Source: Betaproteobacteria bacterium UBA5216
GTDB taxonomy: Bacteria > Pseudomonadota > Gammaproteobacteria > Burkholderiales > SG8-41
Assembly (NCBI GenBank): GCA_002412495.1
Contig: DHVE01000100.1
Coordinates: 1 to 45,791, forward strand
Length of the DNA: 45,791 bases
Direction of reading: 5' to 3'
A model generated the notes under the pieces. That model was not told the origin of the DNA. It saw nothing but the letters and a program-made list of their open reading frames with translations, and searched no databases. Every line of letters starts with the position of its first letter. Positions within the stretch are counted from its first letter, which is position 1. The translations under genes and the position numbers were made by a program. Below are positions 16,484-23,557 of the stretch, in pieces.

Positions 16484-17515
16484 TTATTTGAATCCTGCCC
16501 GGTCAAAAATCCTTTGCGCCGCGGGTTGATTCTTGCCGAGCGCGCTGACGTTCAGGGTGTCGGCCTTGAATTTTCCCATGCTTTCGAGCGTGCGGTTATT
16601 CAACGGTGCGTTGGCGACTGCCGGCCATTCGTTGTTGCCACTGGCGAAGTAACTTTGCGCCGCATCGCTGGCGAGATACTCCAGATAGCGAATGGCCGCG
16701 TCCTTGTGCGGCGCGTTTTTCAGTACCCCCGCGCCGGAGACGTTCAAGTGAGTGCCGAAACTCTTTTGATTGGGCCATACCAGCGCCACGTTTGCCATCA
16801 GCTTGCGGTCTTCGGGCTTTTCCGAACCGAAGAGCCGCGCGTAGTAGTAGGTGTTAACGAGTGCCACGCCGCATTCGCCCGATGCCACGGCGGTGATCTG
16901 GTCCGTGTCGCCGCCCTTGGGAGCGCGTGCAAAGTTTGCCACCACGCCACGCGCCCATTCTTCGGCCTTGGCCTCGCCCCAATGTTCGATCAATGCGCTC
17001 ATCAGCGACAGGTTGTAGACATGGCTGCCGGAGCGCGTGCAAACCTTGCCCTTGAGCTTGGGATTGGCAAGGTCTTCGTAGTCTTGCACGTCGGCGGCGT
17101 TGACCATCGACTTGTTATAAACGATCACGCGGGCGCGCGTGGAGAATCCGAACCACTGATTGCTCGCGGCGTGCATATGGGCGGGCAGGCGGGATTCCAG
17201 TACCTTGGAGGTGACGGGCTGAAACAGCCCCATCTGCTCGGCGCGCCACAAGCGGCCTGCGTCCACGGTGACCAGCACATCGGCTGGGCTGGCCGTGCCT
17301 TCGTTGCGCAGGCGCTCGATCAACGGGTCTTCGCCGGCTTCAATTCGGTTGAGCTTGATGCCGGTTTGCTTGGTGAAGTTGCCGTAGAGCGCTTCGTCGG
17401 TTTGATAGTGGCGGGACGAATACAGGTTGAGCAGATTGCTTTGGGCGGACACGCTGGTGGTGGCGACCAAGCCTACCGTTATAAAGGTCATGGAAATAAT
17501 ATTCTTTAAAAACAT
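16484..17515 (-). CDS. fbpA: Periplasmic ferric-iron-binding protein FbpA
   Basis: The protein has 343 residues, the FbpA length. A Sec signal peptide ends near residue 24-25 ('TSVSAQ'). The iron ligands of the Neisseria/Haemophilus type can be placed: His36 in 'LYSSRHYQTD', a glutamate in 'RIEAGEDPL', and the tyrosine pair in 'NTYYYARLFG'. It delivers Fe3+ to FbpB/FbpC, encoded 5 kb away. AAAGGAT lies 8-12 bases before ATG 17515. Its promoter carries the same 14-base Fur-like core as the fbpB/fbpC promoter. Confidence 0.9.
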   Translation of the reverse strand: MFLKNIISMTFITVGLVATTSVSAQSNLLNLYSSRHYQTDEALYGNFTKQTGIKLNRIEAGEDPLIERLRNEGTASPADVLVTVDAGRLWRAEQMGLFQPVTSKVLESRLPAHMHAASNQWFGFSTRARVIVYNKSMVNAADVQDYEDLANPKLKGKVCTRSGSHVYNLSLMSALIEHWGEAKAEEWARGVVANFARAPKGGDTDQITAVASGECGVALVNTYYYARLFGSEKPEDRKLMANVALVWPNQKSFGTHLNVSGAGVLKNAPHKDAAIRYLEYLASDAAQSYFASGNNEWPAVANAPLNNRTLESMGKFKADTLNVSALGKNQPAAQRIFDRAGFK

Positions 17516-17549
17516 GGCATTAATCCTTTATGTTCGATGGTGTGATTGC

Positions 17550-17578
17550 ATGTTAACAAGAATCATTCGCATTGGCAA
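17550..17578 (-). promoter_or_regulatory. fbpA promoter with Fur box in the spacer
   Basis: On the minus strand TTGCCA and TAACAT are separated by 17 bases. The spacer and -10 contain AATGATTCTTGTTA (plus-strand 17554-17567), identical to the 14-mer in the fbpB promoter. The geometry is the same in both places: -35, 17-base spacer, -10 with the core in the same register. Iron-dependent repression by Fur is the natural reading; binding has not been shown. Confidence 0.65.
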
Positions 17579-17723
17579 CCAATGCCCTTTTAGCCGTGGT
17601 AGCTCACAAGGCAACGAAGCGATGGTGGCGATGTTCCATATACGTAACGTGCGAAGGGCGCGTACGGTCAACCTACCCAGCGACGGGCGGTTCGGAACTA
17701 CAGAGGCACTGCGCGGGACGGAG

Positions 17724-18215
17724 TTACAGCGGTAGACGGCGGGCGCCGTTATAGCGTTTTTGCCAGTAGGCGCTGGTGATATCGACGATTTCAACGGTCT
17801 TGCCGCGGCTCGGCGAGTGTATGAAACGGTTTTCGCCGATATAGATACCCACGTGCGAGAACTGGGCGCGCATGGTATTAAAAAATACCAGATCGCCGGG
17901 CTGCAATTCTTCTCGTGCGACCGATATGCCTTGCAGCACTTGCTCGAACGAGGAACGAGGCAAAATCAGCCCGGTTGCCTGACGAAACACAAATTGCACA
18001 AAGCCGCTGCAATCAAAGCCGGTGTCCGGTGTAGTGCCGCCCCACTTGTACGGAATCCCCATGAACCCCAGCGCATTCAGCACCAGATCATTGGCGCGGC
18101 TGAGGAAGCTATCAACGCGAGATTCGGTGGCTGTGGGCGATGCTTCCTGAGCGCATGCGGGTGCAAGGGGCGCCGCGAGCAAGACCGCCGAAATAATGGC
18201 AACAGGTAATTTCAT
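17724..18215 (-). CDS. NlpC/P60 cell-wall endopeptidase, secreted
   Basis: The protein has 163 residues. A signal peptide runs to about residue 22 ('APACAQ'; the cysteine context is a poor lipobox). The catalytic set is clear: Cys69 in 'GFDCSGFVQFVF', His121 in 'FSHVGIYIG' and a third polar residue at His133 ('FIHSPS'). NlpC/P60 enzymes cut peptide cross-bridges of peptidoglycan, usually between D-Glu and the diamino acid. No other domain is present. A 260-base non-coding stretch with several inverted repeats lies upstream. Confidence 0.9.
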   Translation of the reverse strand: MKLPVAIISAVLLAAPLAPACAQEASPTATESRVDSFLSRANDLVLNALGFMGIPYKWGGTTPDTGFDCSGFVQFVFRQATGLILPRSSFEQVLQGISVAREELQPGDLVFFNTMRAQFSHVGIYIGENRFIHSPSRGKTVEIVDITSAYWQKRYNGARRLPL

Positions 18216-18475
18216 GCGCGCAGTTTAACGCCTAAGCCAATGATTGTAAAAGATTTTTTTGAAATTAATTGTGGCGGGGCAACAGGCTTAACTGAGGTGG
18301 TTAGGCGGATATTCGCACAGCTGTGTAATGGTGGCAACAGAGGCCGTCGCGCACTAAACCTTGTGTCTTCAAAGGGTTCTCCAGGTTAATTCGGGTTGAA
18401 CGCGAAGATCGATGCAAGCCAAAAACTGTACGTGTATGCTGCATTGCATCATTATAGTTTAACTGTCGCCACGCT
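18216..18475. other. Gene-free stretch with several inverted repeats
   Basis: This 260-base stretch separates the ArsC-like gene from the NlpC/P60 gene. It holds GCTTAAC/GTTAGGC arms (18286-18306, one G-T pair), the perfect palindrome CACAGCTGTG (18316-18325), an AACCTTG...AAAGGGTT hairpin near 18358-18382, and a minus-strand TATAAT at 18451-18456. A long structured leader of the NlpC gene or a small RNA is possible, but no known RNA family could be recognised by eye. Confidence 0.35.
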
Positions 18476-18820
18476 TTATTTCAACGTGGCCGCGTATTCT
18501 GCCGGGTCGAAGCCAACCAGCAGCGTGGTGCCGCTTTCAATCACCGGGCGTTTGATGGCGCTTGGAAATTCATGCATCAAGGCCGCGGCCTTGGCGTCGT
18601 TCAAGCCCTGCTGGCGCGCGACCGGCAGATCGCGAAAGGTCTTGCCCCTGGTGTTGAGCACGTGTTCCCAGCCAACCTGTTTGATCCATGCCTTGATACG
18701 CGCATCGGGCGCGCCGAGCTTCTTGTAATCGTGAAACGTGTATTCGATGCCTTTGCCTTCGAGCCACGCGAAGGCTTTTTTCATCGTGCTTCAGTTCTTG
18801 ACGCCGTAGATGTTGACCAT
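18476..18820 (-). CDS. ArsC/YffB-like thioredoxin-fold protein, in-frame TGA at the catalytic Cys (probable selenoprotein)
   Basis: A conventional call would start at ATG 18784 and miss the N-terminal strand and active site. Reading from ATG 18820 gives M-V-N-I-Y-G-V-K-N-(TGA)-S-T-M-K-K-A-F and then the rest, 114 codons. The Cys version of this family begins 'YGIKNC-x-T-x-K-K', so the TGA (18791-18793) is exactly the catalytic cysteine. The start has AGGA about 7 bases upstream and lies 13 bases after the alpha/beta-hydrolase stop. A 7-bp stem-loop begins 16 bases after the TGA. Later landmarks ('FHDYKKLGAP', 'NTRGKTFRDLP', 'SAIKRPVIE') match ArsC/Spx-like reductases. Selenocysteine is inferred; a nonsense mutation is the alternative. 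Confidence 0.75.
18755..18775 (-). promoter_or_regulatory. Candidate bacterial SECIS of the ArsC-like gene
   Basis: On the mRNA strand GCCTTCG and CGAAGGC form a perfect 7-bp stem around the 7-base loop CGTGGCT. The loop begins 23 bases after the TGA and has a G at its second position. Known bacterial SECIS elements place a small apical loop about 16-37 bases after the UGA, with a G in the first two loop positions, so this fits. It lies inside codons for K-A-F-A-W-L-E-G. Confidence 0.6.
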
Positions 18821-18833
18821 GGTGGTTCCTGTA

Positions 18834-19685
18834 TTAAGACAATAGAAAATCGCGCACGACCGCAATTTGGTCCTCGCTCTGCAACATCGGCGCGTGTCCG
18901 ATGCCGGCAAATTCAACCAGCTGCGCCTTGACGCCGCGTTGTGTCATTGCCAGCGCGGTGTCTTTCAGCAGCAAATCCGAATTCGCGCCCCGCAGCAGCA
19001 GCGTGGGGCAATGGATGCGGTCGTAGTAGTTCCATAATTCTATATCCTGGATCGGCCCGGCCTGAAACGGCAGCGCGATGCCCGGATCGTAATTCATCGC
19101 CCATGTACCATCGGCGTTTTGCATCGCGTTATGGCGCGTAAGGTGATCCCACTGCGCATCGGTGTGCGGTCCGAACGAGGCGGAAACATAACGCACGTAA
19201 TTGTTGGCGTCCGCCAGCGTGGCAAACGTGGGCGACTTGCCGACATATTTGCCGATACGTTCCAGCGACGCCTTGGGTATCAGCGTGCCGACATCGTTCA
19301 GCACCAGCTTGCGCACCGGCGTGCCCGGCAAACTCGCGAGCAGCATCCCGATCATGCCGCCCATCGACGTGCCCACCCAGCGTATTTCCCGCGGGCCATC
19401 GGCAGTGAGCCGCGCGAGCAGCGTGTTGATGTCGGCGAGATATTGCGGCAAACCGTAGTGCTGTTTGTCGGCGAGCCATTCACTTTGTCCGCGCCCCACG
19501 ATGTCGGGGCAAACCACGCGGAAATGGCTTTCCAGCGATTGCGCCAGCGCGTCAAAGTCGCGGCAATTGCGCGTGAGTCCATGCACGCACACCACGATGC
19601 GCGGGTTCGCGCGCTGGCCCCACTCGGTGTAGTGCATTTGGTGAAAGCCGGAAGGGCTTAGACACTGGACGAAATGTTCCTGCAT
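18834..19685 (-). CDS. Alpha/beta-hydrolase
   Basis: The protein has 283 residues. 'VVCVHGLTRNCRDFD' near residue 31 supplies the oxyanion loop, 'WVGTSMGGMIGML' near residue 105 the nucleophile serine, 'LLLRGANSDLLL' the acid and 'GIGHAPML' the histidine. Such enzymes hydrolyse esters, thioesters or C-C bonds; the substrate cannot be told. It sits between selO (6 bases upstream) and the TGA-containing ArsC-like gene (13 bases downstream), all on the minus strand, so the three look like one operon. No signal peptide; cytosolic. Confidence 0.85.
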   Translation of the reverse strand: MQEHFVQCLSPSGFHQMHYTEWGQRANPRIVVCVHGLTRNCRDFDALAQSLESHFRVVCPDIVGRGQSEWLADKQHYGLPQYLADINTLLARLTADGPREIRWVGTSMGGMIGMLLASLPGTPVRKLVLNDVGTLIPKASLERIGKYVGKSPTFATLADANNYVRYVSASFGPHTDAQWDHLTRHNAMQNADGTWAMNYDPGIALPFQAGPIQDIELWNYYDRIHCPTLLLRGANSDLLLKDTALAMTQRGVKAQLVEFAGIGHAPMLQSEDQIAVVRDFLLS

Positions 19686-19691
19686 GGCGGT

Positions 19692-21203
19692 TCAGGAAGA
19701 GCAACTCACGGAAATGTCCTTGGCCCAGTCGGGTGGCGGTGCGGCGTAAGCCTCGAAGGCGGGCTGTTCGTCAAACGGATGTTGTAACAGCGCGAGCAGC
19801 CGGTCGATCTCGGAATAATCACGGTGTTTCTCCGCCTTTTCGATGGCGGCCTGCGCGAGGTGATTGCGCAGCACGTATTTCGGATTGACGGATTTCATGC
19901 GCGCCTGGCGTTCTGCTTCGAAGCTCCCTTCCGCTGCGAGGCGGGCCGTGTACCGCGCGGCCCATGCATCGTAGGCCTCGCGATTCACCATCCGATCGCG
20001 CACCGCGCCGGCATCGCCGCCGCTCAAGGTGCGAAAGAAAATCGTGTAGTCGGCGCGGTTTTCGGCGAGCACGGCGAGCAGGTCATTGATGAGCGACGCG
20101 TCGTCTGCCATCACTTTCGTCAATCCGAGCTTGGCGCGCATCAGTGACGCGTGTTTTTCGACGAATGCGCCTTCATAACGCGCCAACGCCGCATTGCATT
20201 TTTCGGCATCGATCAGCGGTGTCAGCGCCTGCGCCAGCCGCGCGCAATTCCACAGGCCGATGTAGGGCTGATTTTCATAGGCATAGCGGCCCTGATCGTC
20301 GGAGTGATTGCAAACGTGGCCGGGATTAAACGCCTCCATGAAGCCGAACGGACCATAGTCGAGCGTGAGTCCCAAAATCGACATATTGTCGGTGTTCATC
20401 ACGCCGTGACAAAAGCCCACGGCTTGCCATTGCGCGATCAGCCGCGCGGTGCGTTCAATGATTTCGATGAGAAAATTTTCATACGCATCGGGGGCGCCCG
20501 CGCACCATGGAAATTGTTCCTCGATCACGTGGTCGGCGAGTTGCCGGATGGGTTCGTGTTGCTTCCGTGCGTAGAAGACTTCAAACGAACCGAAACGCAC
20601 ATGCGACGGTGCAAGGCGCAGCAGCACGGCCGCGGTCTCCGGCGTTTCGCGATATACGGGCTCGTCGGCGCCCGCAATGCCGAGCGCGCGCGTGGTGGGA
20701 ATGCCCAGCGCGTGCATGGCTTCCGAACACAGATATTCACGAATGGTGGATCGCAGCACGGCGCGGCCATCGGCGGTGCGCGAAAAAGGTGTTTCACCCG
20801 CGCCCTTGAGTTGCAGCGTCCAGCGTTCGCGTTTTTGATTGACGATTTCGCCAAGCAGGATCGCGCGCCCGTCGCCGAGTTGCGGCACAAAAGTGCCGAA
20901 TTGATGGCCCGCGTACAACATCGCCAGCGGTTCGGCGCCGGCCGGCACCAGATTGCCCGCCAGCAAGTTGAGAAACCGTTCGCTGCGTATTTCGCGCGGA
21001 TCGAGATCGAGCAAGGCGGCGGCATCTTCACAGACGCTCACCAAGTACGGCGCGGCGAGCGGCGTGGGGTCGATCCGGCGGTAAAACACCGGCGACAATC
21101 GCGCGAAGCGGTTGTCGAAGCGCATATCGAAGCGGCTGTCGAAACGCGGCTCTACGCGATTGCGATTATCGGGATTATCCAGAACGGGCGCGGCGGTTTG
21201 CAT
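19692..21203 (-). CDS. selO: SelO/YdiU protein AMPylase (cysteine form)
   Basis: The protein has 503 residues. SelO is a pseudokinase-fold enzyme that transfers AMP from ATP to Ser/Thr/Tyr of redox-related proteins. Landmarks: 'YAGHQFGTFVPQLGDGRA' near residue 97, 'LQLKGAGETPFSRTADGRA' near 132, 'HGVMNTDNMSILG' near 262 and 'DYGPFGFME' near 278. The C-terminus ends 'DISVSCSS'; in vertebrate SelO this cysteine position is selenocysteine, but here it is TGC. The N-terminus carries an unusual RFDx tandem (four units), so ATG 21125 ('MRFDNRFARL') is an alternative start. Confidence 0.92.
   Translation of the reverse strand: MQTAAPVLDNPDNRNRVEPRFDSRFDMRFDNRFARLSPVFYRRIDPTPLAAPYLVSVCEDAAALLDLDPREIRSERFLNLLAGNLVPAGAEPLAMLYAGHQFGTFVPQLGDGRAILLGEIVNQKRERWTLQLKGAGETPFSRTADGRAVLRSTIREYLCSEAMHALGIPTTRALGIAGADEPVYRETPETAAVLLRLAPSHVRFGSFEVFYARKQHEPIRQLADHVIEEQFPWCAGAPDAYENFLIEIIERTARLIAQWQAVGFCHGVMNTDNMSILGLTLDYGPFGFMEAFNPGHVCNHSDDQGRYAYENQPYIGLWNCARLAQALTPLIDAEKCNAALARYEGAFVEKHASLMRAKLGLTKVMADDASLINDLLAVLAENRADYTIFFRTLSGGDAGAVRDRMVNREAYDAWAARYTARLAAEGSFEAERQARMKSVNPKYVLRNHLAQAAIEKAEKHRDYSEIDRLLALLQHPFDEQPAFEAYAAPPPDWAKDISVSCSS
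21107..21151. repeat. Imperfect 12-base tandem repeat in the selO N-terminus
   Basis: Four related 12-base units encode R-F-D-S, R-F-D-M, R-F-D-N and R-F-A-R in the minus-strand selO frame. The length is a multiple of three, so copy-number change would not shift the frame. This extends the protein before the usual start of SelO homology and may be recent slippage. Confidence 0.55.
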
Positions 21204-21333
21204 GAGGCGGATTATAGGCGCGCGCGGTGCCTTGCGCTTGCGATGGATTTTCGTGCGATGCTAGTATTCACGGCGCTTGCCTGCCAGCGGGCGTTCTCCC
21301 GTCAGCGCAACGCGGCAACACACAGGAAAAATC

Positions 21334-22077
21334 GTGGACAAATCCATCTGGGCTCATTGGTACAACCTTGCTGCCGACGGCAAGCAGGATTATCTCGACT
21401 GGCTGCACGGCGCCTACATGCCGAAAATACTCGGCAATCCGGGCGTGTTATGGGCGGCGCATTACAAGGTCGATCAGAAACCGGTCGGGCACCGTATTAC
21501 CTGTACCCAGGACCCGGCGGTGGGCAAGGGCAACGAATACATCTTGCTGTTCGGCGGCGAAAGCACGCATGCATTCTCGCGCGACGCGTTGTCGTTCGTG
21601 CGCGGTACAACCGACCGCTGGACAGCGCAATACTCCGCCGAAGACAAGGCCATGCTCGCCAGACGCACCGACGTGCGCGTGAGCATCATGACGGAAGAAG
21701 CGCGCGTGAGCGGGCCGGAATGCGGTAGCCGCGAAGGACTGCGCAAGCCCGCGCCGTGCATTCAGATGGGCAGTTTTAACGGACCCACGCCGGAAATCGA
21801 AGAGGAATTGCTGGCCTGGTACGCCGATTGGCGCATGGCCTCGATGGCAAAAATGCCCGGCTGCCTGGGCATGCGCAAACTTTCCGGCACCGTGGGCTGG
21901 AACAAACACGGCGTGATCTACGAATTTCTATCGCTCGCCGCGCGCGCTGCCGCTGTGGCCCAGGTGCCAGTGCTGTACCCGGAAATGGAAGCGTGGACCA
22001 ATACCAGCGTGCCGAAGCTGGTGCATGCGTTCGGATCGCCGCACGTGGCAGAGCGGATTTTTGTGCTGGAGAAGTAA
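21334..22077 (+). CDS. Dimeric alpha/beta-barrel protein (EthD-like), third copy
   Basis: The protein has 247 residues from GTG 21334 (VDKSIWAHWYNL), preceded by CAGGA 6-10 bases upstream; the frame is open to 21277 but that part looks non-homologous. 'YLDWLHGAYMPKILGNPGVL' near residue 19 and 'LLAWYADWRMASMAKMPGCL' near residue 157 are two repeats of the W/Y...H-M-P motif seen in the other two alpha/beta-barrel genes here. The gene is divergent from selO. It is probably a two-domain member; function unknown. Confidence 0.6.
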   Translation: MDKSIWAHWYNLAADGKQDYLDWLHGAYMPKILGNPGVLWAAHYKVDQKPVGHRITCTQDPAVGKGNEYILLFGGESTHAFSRDALSFVRGTTDRWTAQYSAEDKAMLARRTDVRVSIMTEEARVSGPECGSREGLRKPAPCIQMGSFNGPTPEIEEELLAWYADWRMASMAKMPGCLGMRKLSGTVGWNKHGVIYEFLSLAARAAAVAQVPVLYPEMEAWTNTSVPKLVHAFGSPHVAERIFVLEK

Positions 22078-22084
22078 ATTATAA

Positions 22085-22110
22085 ATTAAATCAATGGCTT
22101 GTGATTTAAT
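22085..22110. terminator. AT-rich inverted repeat between convergent genes
   Basis: Perfect 9-base arms ATTAAATCA (22085-22093) and TGATTTAAT (22102-22110) with an 8-base loop lie between the stops of two convergent genes. The position suggests a shared transcription end, but the stem is weak and AT-rich and no T-run follows. Confidence 0.4.
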
Positions 22111-22122
22111 CCGATGGAGGGT

Positions 22123-22485
22123 CTAACGCGTGGTGGCCACGTAGTCGTCGTCGCCCTGATGTTCGCGTTCGAACTTGAGGAATTCAAAGTAACCACACTT
22201 GGTGCCGTACGGATAGGTACGGCACGGATGCGGGCGCGCAGTGTACACCGTGCAACGGCGATGCTCGCTGTCAAAAAATATACAGGCCGAGGTGAACGAT
22301 TCGTCGGCATGATGGCGCAGCACCACTTTGCCTTCATCCACTTTGGTGTAGCGTTTTTCGGCGGCGGCAGGTGTGATGTCCAGATGCTTTGCCAGGCGCT
22401 TGATGTCGTGCTGTGAAACTTCAATGTGATCATAAGTGCAGCAATAGCCGGGACACTTGCTGCAGTCGTATTGATTTTTCTTCAT
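22123..22485 (-). CDS. YkgJ-family cysteine-cluster protein
   Basis: The protein has 120 residues. It begins 'MKKNQYDCSKCPGYCCTYDH', with the C-x2-C-x3-CC cluster of YkgJ (PF03692) proteins, then further cysteines at 'SACIFFDSEHRRCTVY', 'RPHPCRTYP' and 'KCGYFEF'. Family members chelate zinc or an iron-sulfur cluster; role unclear. AAGGAAG stands just before ATG 22485. A dehydrogenase gene ends 26 bases upstream on the same strand. Confidence 0.88.
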   Translation of the reverse strand: MKKNQYDCSKCPGYCCTYDHIEVSQHDIKRLAKHLDITPAAAEKRYTKVDEGKVVLRHHADESFTSACIFFDSEHRRCTVYTARPHPCRTYPYGTKCGYFEFLKFEREHQGDDDYVATTR

Positions 22486-22511
22486 GGCTTCCTTGTTGTG
22501 GTTCCGTGCGA

Positions 22512-23426
22512 TTATTCTTGATTCGCTTGCGCGGGCGGACTGGATTTTCCGCCAATTCGTCCCGCCGCGCTATCCATGAGGTAGGTGCCGAGCGCGGCCC
22601 AGTCGCGTTCGCCATAGCCGTGTGCGATGGCCTGCAGATGTTGTTCGCGCAATAAAGTGGCCGTGGGCAACGTCAGGTCAAGACCGGCGGCGGTTTGCAG
22701 CGCGAGTTCGACATCCTTCAGCCCGAGCTTCAGGGTGAAGGTCGGGTTGGGCGAATGTTCCAGCATCAGCTTGCCGTAGTTCTTGTGCGAGGCGGAGTTC
22801 ATCGCAGTGCTGGTGACGATATCGTAAAACACGCGCGGATCGACGCCGGCCTTTTCGACCAGTGCAAATGCCTCGCCGAGGCTTTCGATGATGGCCGCCA
22901 GCATGAAATTGCGCGCGACTTTTACGGCATTGGCCTTGGGCGCTTCATTGGCCACGCGAAACCAGCGTCGTCCCAGCACGTTGAACAAGGGTTCGCAGCG
23001 CGCCATCGCATCGGGCGCGCCCGCGGCAACGATATCGAGTTCGCCGCGTGCCGCGAATTCCGGACGACCGAATACCGGCGCGGACACATACCGCGAGCCG
23101 TATTGCTGGTGCAATGCATCGAGTTGTTGTCCCGTCGGCAGGCTCACGGAAGCCATATTCAGATGCACCGTGCCAGCAGGCAGTTTTTGCAGCAAGCCCG
23201 AGGTGATCCACACCGCTTCGACGGCGGTATCGTCGGCCAGCATGGTGACCACGACTTCACCGGCGAGGGTTTCATCGGGGATATTCGCAACCCGCGCGCC
23301 GCGCGCCGCAAATGGGGCGGCCGCCGCCGGGCTGCGATTCCATACCGTCAGTTGATGCCCGCTGTCGATCAGCCGCGACGCCATGCCGCGGCCCATTTGC
23401 CCGAGTCCGATAAATCCGATCTTCAT
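22512..23426 (-). CDS. 3-hydroxyisobutyrate-dehydrogenase-family NAD(P) oxidoreductase
   Basis: The protein has 304 residues from ATG 23426 ('MKIGFIGLGQMGRGMA'), with GGAG 8 bases upstream; a longer open frame to 23492 is rejected. 'GFIGLGQMG' is the N-terminal NAD(P) motif. 'NAVKVARNFML' near residue 170 carries the catalytic lysine of beta-hydroxyacid dehydrogenases. The fold is NAD-binding domain followed by an all-helical domain. Close relatives include glyoxylate/succinic-semialdehyde reductases and 3-hydroxyisobutyrate dehydrogenase; which substrate applies cannot be told. Confidence 0.85.
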   Translation of the reverse strand: MKIGFIGLGQMGRGMASRLIDSGHQLTVWNRSPAAAAPFAARGARVANIPDETLAGEVVVTMLADDTAVEAVWITSGLLQKLPAGTVHLNMASVSLPTGQQLDALHQQYGSRYVSAPVFGRPEFAARGELDIVAAGAPDAMARCEPLFNVLGRRWFRVANEAPKANAVKVARNFMLAAIIESLGEAFALVEKAGVDPRVFYDIVTSTAMNSASHKNYGKLMLEHSPNPTFTLKLGLKDVELALQTAAGLDLTLPTATLLREQHLQAIAHGYGERDWAALGTYLMDSAAGRIGGKSSPPAQANQE

Positions 23427-23557
23427 CTCATGCACTCCGCGTGAAGGCGCGATTGTGACGCGATCCGATGCAAAGCGGTAGCGCGCGGGCAACGCACCGC
23501 GCGTGCGTTACAATGCGCCCCGATGTTTGCGCGATTTTCGAAGGAAGGGAGGATACC

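Noticed and set aside
16454..17509. Open frame of 351 codons on the plus strand opposite fbpA
   Set aside because: It is the mirror of a clear fbpA gene with signal peptide and iron ligands; no family motif, no ribosome binding site.
18230..18400. 6S RNA or another known small RNA
   Set aside because: Some stems resemble 6S pieces, but no full double-stranded core with a central bubble could be built by eye.
18784..18820. Start of the ArsC-like gene at the internal ATG 18784
   Set aside because: This would drop the first strand and the active-site loop of a thioredoxin fold, and it has no Shine-Dalgarno; ATG 18820 has both.
19692..19724. SelO as a third selenoprotein
   Set aside because: The codon at the vertebrate Sec position is TGC (Cys), and the TGA after 'CSS' is the normal end of the protein.
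20151..21728. Open frame of 525 codons on the plus strand opposite selO
   Set aside because: Shadow of selO in GC-rich DNA; composition rich in R, H and A and no recognisable domain.
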